Positions 11,978-23,309 of a DNA stretch of 64,000 nucleotides are shown here, in pieces (the first letter of the stretch is position 1; the number at the start of each line of letters is the position of its first letter). Origin of the DNA: Primula veris (lineage: Eukaryota > Streptophyta > Magnoliopsida > Ericales > Primulaceae); assembly GCA_963682055.1 (NCBI GenBank), contig OY821741.1, positions 22,576,711 to 22,640,710 on the forward strand. Direction: 5' to 3'. The notes beneath the pieces were generated by a model. The model worked only from the letters and a program-made list of their open reading frames with translations. It did no database searches and was not told the origin of the DNA. Position numbers and translations under genes: made by a program.

Positions 11978-13461
11978 AAAAAACATTAGTTTTTCAATGA
12001 AAACAAACCACTTTGGATGTTGGAACATAAGAAATTTGAATACACAGAAAAAACAGAAAAAATAGTCTAGCATTAAGAACTTTAATATTTCTAATAATAT
12101 TATTTGCATGGGTATTTTAGAAAACAAACTTTGTGATGCTAAAACATCGAAAGTTTTCAATTACATTAGCCCTAACTAGCATTATGTTACTAATCATAAT
12201 TCTGCCCTTTATGGTAGAACTGTTGTTACTTATAATCCTGCTTTATGGAAGGTTATTGTGTTAGATCAGAACTACCAAGCTCTCCATTGCAACTTTATTA
12301 ATAATCATGATCACAGCTCTTTCAATATCTCTTTCATCTATGCTGCTAGTAGTTACACTACTAGAACTACTTTTTGGAATGATCTTGTTAATCAGGCTAA
12401 TAATAACATCTCTTCTTCTTGGTTGGTTATGTGGGATTCTAATACTCTTAGAAATAGTCATGACAACAAGGATGATTATAGGAAATGGCTCCCTCATTTC
12501 AATTATCTACCTACATGCATTACTAATTGTGACCTTGATGATCTAAATTACTCTGGCTTGCGTTATACTTGGTGAAACAACTGAAAAAATCTCACTAACC
12601 AAAGGAAGATTAATAGAGCTCTTATTAACAAATGATGGATCCCCCACTTTCCAAATTTTGAGGCTACTTTTCTCCCTCATGATATTTCGGACCATACTCC
12701 TATTCTTGTTAAGTTTGGTACCAGATTTATCGCTGGATCCAAACCTTTTAGATTCTATTACCACTGGGTTAATTTTGTAGAATTTAAAGATACAGTTAAA
12801 GAGGCTTGTAATATTGATGTGAGAGGAACCGAAATGTATGTGGTGGTTAAAAAGATGCATAACACCGAGGTGACTCGTAAGGAACTTGCTAAAAAGAAAG
12901 GTTTGGATTGCAAAGCAAACATTATAAATGCCAGGAGTGTTTTACACTATGCACAGACTCTTTTTGATCAAGGTACCCCCAATATCTCTATTACTCTTCG
13001 TAATAATTGCAAAAATGATCTTAAGTTATTGGATGAAGAAGAAAGCATTCTTAAGCAGAAAAGTAGGGTTTTATGACTTCATAAAAGAGATCAAAACATC
13101 TCTTATTTTCACAAGATGGTCAACCAAAGGAACAATAGAAATAGAATTTCTTCTATTACCGATATGAATGATAATCTCTTTGATAAGCACTCTGATATTT
13201 CAAATTATTTTGTTAACCACTTTCACTATCTGTTAGGTAACAATAATAATACTAACTACCTTGACAATGATAACCTCAAGTTATATGCTAACAAAATTTA
13301 TTGATAATGATATGCATGACTCTATGAATGCTCTTTTCACTAATGATAAGATTAAGAAGTGTTTTTTTTTTTCTCTTAACTCTGATAAAGCTCCTACCCT
13401 TGATGGCTTTAATGGTTGTTTCTTTATGAAAATTTGGAATAATATTGTTGTATTATCCTGA
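11978..13461 (+). pseudogene. LINE ORF2 remnant: endonuclease and start of reverse transcriptase
   Basis: The segment starts 37 bp after ORF1. Read across frames it shows the AP-endonuclease motifs in order: CWNIRNLN (about 12020), an ILENKL block, WLVMWDSN where GDFN-type residues are usual (about 12430), and ISDHTPI near the domain end (about 12690). A linker follows, then the beginning of the reverse transcriptase, with SDKAPTLDGFNG (about 13380-13415), and the homology stops at about 13455. Stops and frameshifts are scattered throughout (for example after LRYTW at 12573). The whole catalytic part of the reverse transcriptase is missing, so this copy has lost its 3' half; LINEs are normally truncated at the 5' end. 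Confidence 0.75.
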
Positions 13462-13708
13462 ATTAAATACTGATATATAATATACTTGTTTTATATTAAA
13501 AAAATATGAAGAATTTGATTTATTGATATATATTATCAGATGATAAATATGGATGTATCTTCACAATTAAAAATAAGTATGGGGTCCACTTGAGTATTAT
13601 TATACTCACCTCTTCCCTTTTTAACTTCTTCTTTAACATGATATATATCAGTGTAGTTATATATTAATATGTACAAATTAACACGCATACACACAAACAT
13701 ATGAAACT

Positions 13709-13729
13709 AGATAGATAGATAGATAGATA
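13709..13729. repeat. GATA microsatellite
   Basis: About five perfect GATA/ATAG tetranucleotide units lie in a row inside AT-rich DNA. Confidence 0.9.
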
Positions 13730-14040
13730 CAGAAAAAAAGAGAGAGAATACACAACCCTCACTCACTTTAAACCCCGTTTTCTCCCTGACTCGATTATCC
13801 GTTTTTCATACCGTCTACTCCGTTACGTAGCTATCGCACATGAGAATATTCTGAGGTATATATTCAGTAGTTTATTTCCACTTTTCAGATCTGTTTTTGA
13901 GCCTTTAAAGGCTGGAATATCTTGTAGTTTGATCGTAGGAGGGTTCAAGCTGGGTTTGGAGGCAAGGTACGGGTGGTTTTATTCCTTTTGGTGCTTGTTC
14001 ATCACAGCCCAACTGTCCAACCTATCGTAACTTCATTTGG

Positions 14041-14433
14041 GGTACCATTTTCGTACTTAAATGGGAGTCTTTCTGTGTTTGTTATCTATAATAGAAGTAA
14101 TACTCGGAGCTGGGGTTATATTGTTGTACAGTGACTGTATCAAGCTACCGTTCTGGTACGAAGAGGCTGAATTTTACTCGTTGTGATGGAAGTAATATGT
14201 TTCTTGTTTATATTTATTTGTGTTGCTTATAGCAGTTGTAGTTTTATAGTAGAACTTAGTTGTTTAGCTTTGATGAGGTACCGTTTCGGTACTGAAAATG
14301 GAGCCTTTTAGGTGTATATTGCAAGTTGATTTCAGATTGCTTTTAATGTGGTTATTTGTGGTAGTAAGTTTACTTGGAGTTGATAGCTGAGATCAGTCGA
14401 TTGTTGCCTTTGCCAAGGTACCAAGTTGGTACC
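14041..14433. repeat. Recurrent GGTACC...GGTAC palindromic motif, first locus
   Basis: Four imperfect palindromes of the form GGTACC(A/G)TTTTGGTACT occur at about 14041, 14145, 14277 and 14417. Several are followed by A-rich then GGGAGTCTTT- or GAGCCTTTT-like sequence. Spacing is about 100-140 bp. The same motif with similar flanks recurs at 25072-25561, so this is a dispersed repeat. I do not recognise the family. Confidence 0.7.
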
Positions 14434-14970
14434 AAACAGGCGAGATTTTATCCTTGTCAAAGGTAGGAATCAGATTCCAGCTTGTGTATGTTGATAGGTG
14501 GTTTATAATAGTAATACTAATCATAAATGTGTTCATATAGTTGGACCTGTTTGCTTACATGCCTTATGGAGTTACTGTCTCAGTTTTTAGAAAATAAATA
14601 CGAGTTCTACTCTTGATGGGAGACATGGATTCTAGTTCTTGCTTGTTCTCTTATTCATTTCAATGTTGTTTATGTAGATTAACTATGTGTTTTACCATAT
14701 AGAAATTTGAATCGCTCACATGTAACTTGTCCAGCAACGAACCAAGGCTCAGGATGATTTCAGAAAACAAGTTTTATAGTTCATTGACTAATAAATTACA
14801 TGAGTATTTGATACTATTGCAAATTCATGTTTATTATACTGTTACTGTGATTTCATTAGATTTATTTTACAAACATTGATGTTTTTATCATATAATTCGT
14901 GAACAAACAGAAATAATGAGGCTAAGTAATTGATGAGAGGTGTGGTGTTGTCATGAGTCATTTGTTGTTG

Positions 14971-15240
14971 TCGGTCTTTTAAATTTCTTTTAGGATTCAT
15001 GTGCCAAAGGGGGTTCCGGTGGGCCTGGGGCTCATGGAATGACGTCAATAACTTGCTATAGCCTCATGAGGAGTTGATTATTTACATGGATCTAAGAGTG
15101 ATCCGGCACTTTATTTGTGAATCCAACTTTGTCGGTCTTTTATTTGGTTTAGGGTTCACGTGCCACAGGTGTTCCGGCGGGCCTGATGCTTACGAAAAAT
15201 ACGACAATAGCCAGCGTATGGTTTCATGAGGAGTTGACTC
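14971..15240. repeat. Imperfect tandem duplication, about 160 bp
   Basis: Two copies each start GTCGGTCTTTTA and run through TTCCGG(T/C)GGGCCTG to TCATGAGGAGTTGA: about 14971-15077 and 15131-15240. They have diverged clearly. They sit just upstream of the first recognisable glutamine synthetase exon. Confidence 0.7.
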
Positions 15241-16789
15241 CATACGTGCCTTGAGATATACAGATAAATTAACTTTATGTGTCGTTGTTGTAACAACATA
15301 GGGACCATACTATTGTGGAATTGGTGCGGACAAAGCTCTTGGACGTGATATTGTAGATGCACACTATAAGGCCTGCAATTTTGCAGGAATTAACATAAGT
15401 GGCATCAATGGGGAAGTTATGCCTGGCTAGGTAAATATACATTCAAATACAATAACTTGACACATTATCATAATATTGTTATCGTTGACTGATGATTGTG
15501 AAAACACGTCTCTTTTTCTTCCTAAAATACACAGTGGGAATTTCAAGTTGGCCCTTCTGTTGGCATCTCAGCCAGCAATGAAATGTGGGTTGCTCGATAC
15601 ATTCTCGAGGTGAATATTTATATACTTTATGTTTCAATTGGGAAGTGTAGAATTTGTTTTCACATTGTAATCATATCAACTTACTTTTAATTTCTCTCGT
15701 ATCAACAGAGGATCACCGAGATCGCGGGGGTTGTGGTTTCCTTTGATCCCAAGCCTATTGAGGTTCTGTTCTTTTTGCCTAATAATGTGTTTTCATTTGT
15801 GACTTAGTTACTTTCTTGCTATAAATGCTTTACTAGGACATGGGATGTAAAATTCATTCAAGCAAAATGTACATCAGAACTCTTCAGAAACTGTAACAAG
15901 ATTGTAGCAAAATTTCTGACCAGCAAAAATGTATATCAGAAACTCTTCAAAAACGTATCACCTGAGTTGTTTTTAGGAGTTTTAGCTCTTCTTACCAGCA
16001 ATAGTAACAAGATTGGTCAGAACTGTTTCTGTTACTGAAGATTGTTTGTTGATTTACACATAGAAAATAGAAATACCGAAGAAAACAGCGGTTGGTCTCA
16101 AAACCGCTCCGTCAGAACTATCATGGAAGATCTTTGTTTATTAATAGCAAATTTACATGAGAAACAATGTTGTTAATCGTTTTTATTAGAGAAAAGTAGA
16201 GGACAACCAAACGGACAATTCATTATATGCATTTACTTCATAACTTTCATTTGTATTATAATTTTGTTCCACTTATTCCAGGGTGACTGAAATGGTGCTG
16301 GTGCCCACACCAATTACAGGTAATGACTTAGATTCTTTTGACTATAAGTAATAATTTATATCTGTGAATAAACAACTCTTTGTTGAAAACTGTGTAGCAC
16401 GAAGTCGATGAGGGAAGAGGGTGGATTTGAGGTAATTAAGAAGGCTATTGAAAAGCTCGGTCTAAGACACAAAGAACATATTGCTGCTTATGGAGAGGGC
16501 AATGACCGCCGTCTCACTGGCCGACACGAGACTGCCGATATCCACACCTTCTCATGGCTAATTTTTGTTTTCTACTTTTATGAGCAACTCTTAACGGTTG
16601 TTATCTGACTCATCACTTCTCCTCCAGTTTCATGCCAAAATTTGGTTCAATCTTTTGCCATAACTAGTTGTTATAGGTTGGAAAGCCATAAACATTGCTT
16701 CCTTTAGTTTATAAGTAAATATCATGACAAATTTAATTTGTGTACCTCTATGAGAAAAAGCATTGTTAGTCGAAAGTAGTTGGTAACAT

Positions 16790-17010
16790 CTAGTATCCGT
16801 TGGGTAATAGATTTTTTTAGTTGATTTTTGGATTTTGGATTTTAAAAAGCAGTGGGTGTTTGGACAGTAAAATTATTTAGCTTTTAAAAAGAAGATTTTT
16901 GCCTAAAAAAAGTCCAAAAATAAATTAGTTGTAGTTTGGTTTGATTTCTAAAACATGTTTTTTAAAACAGATTTTTGACCAAATAATATGTTACCAAACA
17001 GAGCCATAAT
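16790..17010. mobile_element. Possible MITE inside a pseudogene intron
   Basis: The left edge reads TATCCGTTGGGTAATAG and the right edge ACCAAACAGAGCC, whose reverse complement GGCTCTGTTTGGTAAC is a partial match. The interior is T/A-rich. Plants have many hAT- or Harbinger-type MITEs with a GTTTGGTA terminus, but I see no clear target duplication. Confidence 0.35.
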
Positions 17011-17568
17011 AAGCACAAATCCCAAAATATTCCAATTTTGTGTAACTCGGCTTTGTTCATTTCCTGTTTCAATCATAAACCATTCTCGAAATTCATTGAC
17101 ATTGCCTGAACTTTTACTAACCAGCCAAACAAGAACTTGATTACTTTTACCACACTTGGTAGATGATTTAGTTTAAAATTCTACAGTTTCCCTAGATCAA
17201 CTTGACTCATATAGAACATAAACCATAAGATCGCAAGTTCCCTTGTTTTGAATTTGCGGTCTCCTTCCTCAAGGTCATACTATTTCCCTTTTTTCTGTTT
17301 TTTTTCTGTCACGCGTACTAAAGTGAAAGAATAGATTCTTAGAGAATTCATAGCAGATTTTCTAGAAATGGATAACAACCATTATCAACTCCATAAAAAT
17401 TTCTTTGTAACACACTTTATTACAGCAGATCATATAAAATGTATATTTATACTATGTTTCATATTTTATATGCACAACATGATGCTTTATATATTATGTA
17501 AAACATATATACATTTTTTTATGCAATTCAAAACAAAAAACATGATAAAGAAAAGCACAATGTGTGAG

Positions 17569-17724
17569 TTGGTCCGAAACTAAATATATTTGGAGACCAA
17601 AAACATATAAATTGGTCATAAAAAACAATCCAGTACCACCATTAGGATTGTCGTACTGAAATGTATTTTGTGACCAATTCTATATTTTTGGTCTTCAAAT
17701 ATATAAGTTTTAGGACTAAAAAAT
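17569..17724. mobile_element. Fold-back (palindromic) MITE-like element
   Basis: The two arms (about 17569-17635 and 17652-17724) are imperfect reverse complements over more than 60 bp. For example ATATATTTGGAGACCAAAAA on the left pairs with the TTTTTGGTCTTCAAATATAT region on the right, around a short spacer with ACCATTAGGATT. It has no coding capacity. It lies in the long intron before the last glutamine synthetase exon. The class is not certain. Confidence 0.7.
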
Positions 17725-18097
17725 TATTTCGGTCCCTAAATTTATCATTTAAAGACCGCTTAATAGTTGTATCTAATTTTTTTTTATCTATAGCTTGTTT
17801 CTCTTGTTGTGCCGGGGGGGTACCTGGTCCTTATTCCAGTTCTCCATGATTTAGATATACTAAAGAGTCTAATTTTAGCAAATGTAGTCCGTTTAATGCT
17901 CTTAGGTAAAAATATTTTAACTAATGACTAACTTATGCTGCACTACTATGAAAAATTCCCGAAGTATAAATGTACAAAATGTCGGCAGTTATTCTGTTTC
18001 TTTTGTTTACTCATATTAATAATCTTAACAGCTGTTTTTTTTTCCCCCCTCATAATGCTCATACTTTTCCATAAATGATTGTCTTAAATTTTTGTTT

Positions 18098-18235
18098 TCT
18101 GTTATAATTAGGGTGTTGCCAACCATGGGGCATCAGTTAGAGTTGGACGAGACACTGAAAAAGAAGTCTGTTATAATTAGGGTGTTGCCAACCATGGGGC
18201 ATCGGTTAGAGTTGGACGAGACACTGAAAAAGAAG
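18098..18235 (+). repeat. 69-bp tandem duplication across a splice acceptor
   Basis: Units 18098-18166 and 18167-18235 differ by one base (CATCAG versus CATCGG). Each holds the end of the intron (TTATAATTAG) and the exon start encoding GVANHGAS(V)RVGRDTEKE. Use of the first acceptor leads in frame to a TAG within the second intron end. Use of the second restores the normal reading, so this duplication need not have been inactivating by itself. Confidence 0.92.
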
Positions 18236-18338
18236 GCAAAGGGTACTTTGAGGACTGAAGGCCAGCTTCAAACATGGACCCTTATGTGGTCACCGGAATG
18301 ATTGCCGACACCACCCTCCTCTGGAAATCATAAAAACT

Positions 18339-18541
18339 CACTACAAAAAAAAGTTCATTTAGCATTATAAAACTTTTTGAGTTATATTGCTAAACTGGTT
18401 GTGACTAAATTTTAGCAACAATTTAGCAACAAATAACAACATAATTTGTTGATAAACTGTTGTTAAAATTTAGCCACAACCACTTTAGTAATATAACCGA
18501 AAAATATTTATGATGCTAAATAAACTTTTTCGTATGTAGTG
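18339..18541. mobile_element. CACTA-type MITE with ACT target duplication
   Basis: The element is 203 bp with long inverted repeats of about 85-90 bp. It starts CACTACAAAAAAAAGTTC and ends GTATGTAGTG, and the arms pair through TTTAGCAT(T/C)ATAAA and GGTTATATT blocks. ACT directly precedes (18336-18338) and follows (18542-18544) it: the 3-bp duplication typical of the CACTA superfamily. It has no coding capacity and would depend on a CACTA transposase supplied elsewhere. Confidence 0.9.
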
Positions 18542-18544
18542 ACT

Positions 18545-18887
18545 ACCATATCCAATTTGACAAAGCATATACACCATGAAAGTACTGGGCTCTTTTTTTT
18601 TAGTTCTTGTCATTATATAATGAAACCAGCTACACTTGGGACTCAACATTTATCTCATTTGCATGTTAAGGGTGACGTGTTATTTCTTTTGTTGGTGACT
18701 TTGTAATTGAAAAAACAAGGTAGCCTGCCTCGCCAAATTGTTTAATTGCCGGCAATAAAAGTTGTTATCATTGGATGTGATAAAGATTAGTTTTTATATA
18801 ATAATTATTATAATTTGCGTTTAATGATAAATGAGACCGATGATTGGTTAGGAATAACATAGCCATTAGGGCGCACTACCTATCTTG
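18545..18887. other. Non-coding stretch between two MITEs
   Basis: I see no gene or repeat here. Confidence 0.6.
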
Positions 18888-18889
18888 TA

Positions 18890-19433
18890 CTTTCTCCGTT
18901 TCTTTTTTATTGTTTATTATTCATTTTTGGAAAGTTTCCAATTAATTGTTCATTTACCAAATTCAGTAAGTCTACTTTTATACATTTACATTTATACCCT
19001 TAAATTAATTTATAAACACATGCAACCAACTCATCAATAGTCAACCCATCAACTTGCAAACGTAATTTGTTGTTTTTATGTAGACCACAAAAGCCAAATT
19101 TAACCCACCAAAAAAAAAAATTGAATTGCCTCCAAAAATAAGTTTAAGTTTGGCAAAAAAAATTTACTTTGGTTTCAATATTTTTGATTTCGGTGACTGA
19201 TGCTAAAATATGTATAATTTCATAATCGTTGCATTTTTTATTTAACTATATCTACTACTATACCAAAACGTTTTTACTGTAATACTTTATTATGCTACTA
19301 ATAATTCAATTAAAGTACATTTTAAATTGGTTTAAGGGTAAACTTGGAACAAACATTAGAAAAATAGTTAATCATTTTGTCCCCTTAATGTGGGGGTTTC
19401 CGGAACAAGACGATTATATGGGAACGGAGGGAG
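18890..19433. mobile_element. Stowaway-like (Tc1/mariner) MITE
   Basis: The left end CTTTCTCCGTTTC and right end GGAACGGAGGGAG form the CTCCCTCCGTTCC-type inverted repeat common in plants. TA flanks both sides (18888-18889 and 19434-19435), as expected for mariner-related elements. At 544 bp it is long for a Stowaway MITE but has no transposase frame. Confidence 0.8.
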
Positions 19434-19435
19434 TA

Positions 19436-20835
19436 ATAGCTATGTTTCCCCAAAATTTCTTGTTTTTATATTATTTTCTTTATTAAATTGTTAGTTCATT
19501 GGTGGGAAATCAGGTCTCGAACCTTACTTCTTGCGTATTGGGGAAGGAAAAAAAATAAGTTTTTGATCATATCTAATTTGAGGATATATCAAATCGAAGA
19601 TACGAAACAAATCGAAGATATGGAAAAAAAAATGATACAAGCGTTTGAAAATCAATGGAGCGTCGTGGATATTTTGTAAGCGATTGTGGACCGCCTCGAC
19701 ATGGCGATGACGGCAGTCCTACAGACCGATTTCCTGCCGTGGGTGACTACCAGCCTACACCTTCTCTACTCGATAAACTGCCAACACCCCATTATTACCA
19801 AACCTAAACTATTACCACAACCAAAAGATATCCAACCATATCTATAATATCTATGATCAAGTCAAACAAACAAAAAATAGAATTTGGTTATGAAGGAGAA
19901 CTGATATACGATACCAAAAATGAAACCGATGATGACCTTATTGTTATAAAGGAACAATATGATACAAAGATTGGGATTTGTTCGACGATAATATCGAATT
20001 CAAATCCGAAAACAAAGAAAAGCAGCTTAAGTACGTGACGGAGATCCAAACACATAATGAGACTCTATCCAATCGAGTTCGAGTGTCGTTGAACTTATAT
20101 AGAGGGCTATATCTTGCCCGAGCTTGGGCTGCCATATGAGATTAACTCACCACAACCACTTTTGAAAACGAACGAAACGACGCCATCATCATGAATTGAT
20201 CGGAGGTATGGATGACAAGTGAGAGGGCAGAGAAAGAAGAGAGAGAGATCGGGAAAGAAGATAGGAAGCTGGCGTGTGTATTGAAGAAAGAGTGAGGCTG
20301 AGAACATACAGGGGACGGAGAGAGGCCCGTGCTAGTGCTATCTTCCCCACTGCTGCCGCTAACCTCACTGTCTTCCTCCTACGTGCATAAGTCATAAATA
20401 TAGAATAAGATTAATCATATAATCATGAAAATAATAATATAGTTATTGGAGTTATCACCATCACGTATCATCCTTATTATCATGAACTTTTTTCATGTAG
20501 ATTTGATGGACCACACTTATTTTTTTTAATATAATTTGGTGGGGAAAATCCTAATTTTTTTAATTAGAAATTAAAATGAGGATGAAAAACAACACAACGT
20601 GCCAACAATGTTCAAAGCCAGAACTTACAGCAAATAAAAAGTGTATGATACTCCTTCATAAATAACATAAAGAGAATAACTTGAAAGTTTATAAACTTCA
20701 AAGCTTGAGGGACCTGGGTTGTAACTAAAACAACGAATATCTCAATTCTCCAGGTGTTTTTGTAGACCAGCTTTTCCAATTCGTATTCTCTTTCCGTCGT
20801 AACCATAGACTTTTTCTTCATCTTCTCTATCTGAT
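19436..20835. other. Unassigned stretch with a GC-richer island
   Basis: There is no recognisable protein. Between about 20150 and 20395 composition changes: read on the minus strand it is a CT-rich, leader-like sequence followed by ATGATGGCGTCGTTTCG (near 20191), which could be the relic of a gene's first exon. The open frame is only about 15 codons from that ATG and I cannot assign it. Confidence 0.35.
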
Positions 20836-21690
20836 TTTTTTTTTGCTGAAAAACCTAATATTAGGTATTCCTTTCTTCTTCGTCTCTATAACCCCCTTCA
20901 ACAACGCCGGAATTTTTCAATTCGATATGAGTTGATGTAGTACGAGAATCCCCAATTCGTTACTAGATCAGCTGCTTTGCTGCCTTCTCTTTCCACATGA
21001 TTAATTATATAAGAATCTCATTTCCATTTACTTTTAATATAATCATGTATATGTTGTAATTTCCAAGGAGGTTGAGCTCTATCAGTTATAAGATTATAAA
21101 CATGTAGTGTGTTAGCCTCAAAAATGATATAATCAGAATTAACTAGATAAAGAGCTTTTTGTTCAGATTCAAGACTTGAATCACTAGAAATAATAGAGGA
21201 AAAACCCTTGAAAAATTGGTCCTGATTGTCTCTAATAATACCCTTAATTCCAATTTTAATTCCCCCTTTTCTATAACACCCGTCAACGTTAAATTTCATA
21301 TAATCTGTAGGAGGATTTAACCATTTGACTACTTCGATATCCAAGTAGCTTTCTTGTTGGAAATTACTGAGATTGGATAAATCAAAAAATGGGGGAAAGC
21401 TGTTACTTCTCTTTATTTGCGCTTGAATTGAGCAAATCACCTCTCGGCAAATGTTGTACTTATTCATATAACTGCTTCAAATTTCCTGTACACCTTGATT
21501 TCCAAATACTCCATAATATAAAAGAGGAAAGAATTTTGCAGAGTTTACGGTGGTGTTTATGTTTTATCACCCCTGCTTGAGACCACCAGCTTATCAAATT
21601 ACCTCTTATAGATGAGAAGTTGAATTTAATACCAATTAGGTCATTCAAATAGCACTTGATAGCTTTCTTGCTTAATAGATTTTTTGAACT
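20836..21690 (-). pseudogene. LINE 3' end: RNase H (RVT_3-like) domain of ORF2
   Basis: Reading down the minus strand there is first a short piece with the linker typical of plant LINE ORF2 (FILWSIWKSRCTGNLK, 21460-21648). After a frameshift come 149 codons (21467-21018) with the RNase H block MKFNVDGCYRKGG...IRDNQDQFFKGFSS. After a further frameshift follows the end of the fold, NHVEREGSKAADLVTNWG (about 20950-21005). The tail ends near a run of T (20838-20847 on the plus strand) that may be the poly(A) end. Reverse transcriptase and everything upstream are missing, the usual 5' truncation of a LINE. Confidence 0.78.
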
Positions 21691-22399
21691 TCATTGTTTA
21701 TTCACTTGATAACTTTGATGATTTGTGATGATCATGCACGATCATTCATGGTATATCACTTTAATCGCATACATCAAATAATAGTTAATCATTCGATGGA
21801 GTCATTAAATAATTTGGTTATCATCACGCATATTGTTAAAGACGAAAGTGAACATTCAGTTCATACAGTTAAGCAAAACACTTTTATCTAAATAATGGAT
21901 AGTTATTAACCATATATAAGCAAATGTGATATAACGTCCAATTATCATGCTTCCTATAAAAAGTCATCCATGAGATTAAATCATATAAAAATCCCTTAAG
22001 AACAATTTCCGATAAAGCTAAGTATGATGTTGACGTACTTGACATGATTAAACCATTCATAATGATTAAATTACTCATATAGCAAAATGATATTCTGAAT
22101 AGCAATGAGTAATAAACATGAGTCATGATATAAAATTGACACAATTATGAGCACAATAAATATTGTCATGCATTAACAATCATGCATCAAAGATAGATCA
22201 TGTCATTCAATCAATAAGTCAATCATAAGTTCAATCGCAATGCTTTTAATGATAAGGACAAACAATGCATGAAGAAATATAATATAAGAATAATATGACA
22301 TATATTATCTCCAAAACAATATTATGATAATAATAGATCATTATATATGAAATAAAAAAATATGCCTTAATATTCTAAGATGCAATTATGCAGTTTTAG
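21691..22399. other. AT-rich non-coding stretch
   Basis: No gene or terminal structure is visible. It may include part of the Copia LTR that ends at 23169. Confidence 0.5.
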
Positions 22400-23169
22400 T
22401 TACAAATTATTTTCATTAATATATCAATTTCAGTTGTAACCGAATATGGATTAACACAATCTCTTATCAAACTTCATAAAAGAGAAGTGAACACAGAATG
22501 TTTGATAACGGAGTTTGATTGGGTCTAATTCTTTGAACCTTTTCCTTGGATTAGAATATTGATAAGTTTACAATGTCTGACTCAAGATTTATAAAAATTG
22601 TACTCCCTCTCCAGTTTATGCATATCTCACACTGCTCCTACCTCTCAACTATCATATGTGATCTAATGGCATCCCGCCAATAATAATCTCTCTCAAGAGC
22701 ATTTTTCAGTATTCTTTAAGATAATAAATTAAACGCTTAATACATACATTGACCTACGGTCAATAACTACGTTTATATAACATGATTACAAAGTCAGTAA
22801 CACAATATAAACATTACAAGTTTAGACTAATTTTCTTTTATCTTCAATCTTCATTTCATAACTTTATATGCACTAATTATTTGTTGATATTCTTCTAATA
22901 TATTTCTAAGAGTATCCACATTTAAAATATTTCAAGCAATCTTTACTTGATTCGGAAATAACTTTGCCAGAATCTTCAGTCCATGCTGTAACATATTTTT
23001 GTTGCATTCGTCAGGTGCAACTGAAGGATTATCCAACCTATTCATTTGTCACTTAAATAATACTATTAGTAACACCAAATAAATATTTAAATTTCAAATA
23101 TTAAGAGCTGTTTGACAATACAATGACAATTAAGAAGACTTACTTGATCCTATAAAATAGGTCCCAACA
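22400..23169 (-). mobile_element. Copia-type LTR, reverse orientation (outer end uncertain)
   Basis: On the minus strand AAGGGGGAGAT (polypurine tract, 23170-23180) is followed by TGTTGGGACCTATTT, the classic junction of a Ty1/Copia internal region with its 3' LTR. The LTR runs to lower coordinates, but I cannot see its CA end; the left limit given is arbitrary. No coding part of the element is found on the other side. Confidence 0.5.
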
Positions 23170-23309
23170 ATCTCCCCCTTGTTATAGTTTTGGCAAAAAC
23201 ACTTAGCTTATGTTTCACCTTTTTCCTTTGAACGCCCCTAGTTATGCATACCAAAATACGACAAGTCATTATCTCAAATAATATAACATCTCATTATATC
23301 ACATCAAAC
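23170..23309 (-). other. Polypurine tract and last internal bases of the reverse Copia element
   Basis: The minus strand reads TTTTGCCAAAACTATAACAA and then the G-rich tract, a typical Copia 3' untranslated end. It stops near the poly(C) run, beyond which no element sequence is recognised. Confidence 0.5.

Larger units (their letters stand above)
13462..15301. other. Non-coding DNA upstream of the glutamine synthetase exons
   Basis: The stretch lies where the first exons of a complete glutamine synthetase gene would be, yet I find no trace of the N-terminal half. It contains a GATA microsatellite, four GGTACC-type palindromes and a local duplication, listed separately. It could be an unrelated repeat or a diverged intron. 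Confidence 0.5.
15302..18333 (+). pseudogene. Cytosolic glutamine synthetase pseudogene (GS1 type, 3' half)
   Basis: Six exons cover the C-terminal half of glutamine synthetase, the enzyme joining ammonia to glutamate: 15302-15430 ([16 protein letters not shown]), 15535-15609, 15709-15762, 16282-16319, 16398-16557 and 18112/18181-18333, ending TTLLWKS. There is no plastid-type extension, so this is the cytosolic form. Introns are kept, so it is a DNA-level copy and not a processed one. Lesions: TAG in place of Gln at 15428; TGA in place of the Trp of D-W-N-G-A-G at 16288; TGA in place of Arg in E-D-R-R at 18256; the splice donor after HTFSW reads CT at 16558; the last acceptor and exon start are duplicated (18098-18235). 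Exons for roughly the first 155 residues are absent. All three stops fit C-to-T or G-to-A change. A CACTA MITE sits five bases after the stop codon. Confidence 0.93.

Noticed and set aside
15302..18333. A functional glutamine synthetase gene
   Set aside because: Three in-frame stops, a lost donor site and absence of the N-terminal half rule it out.
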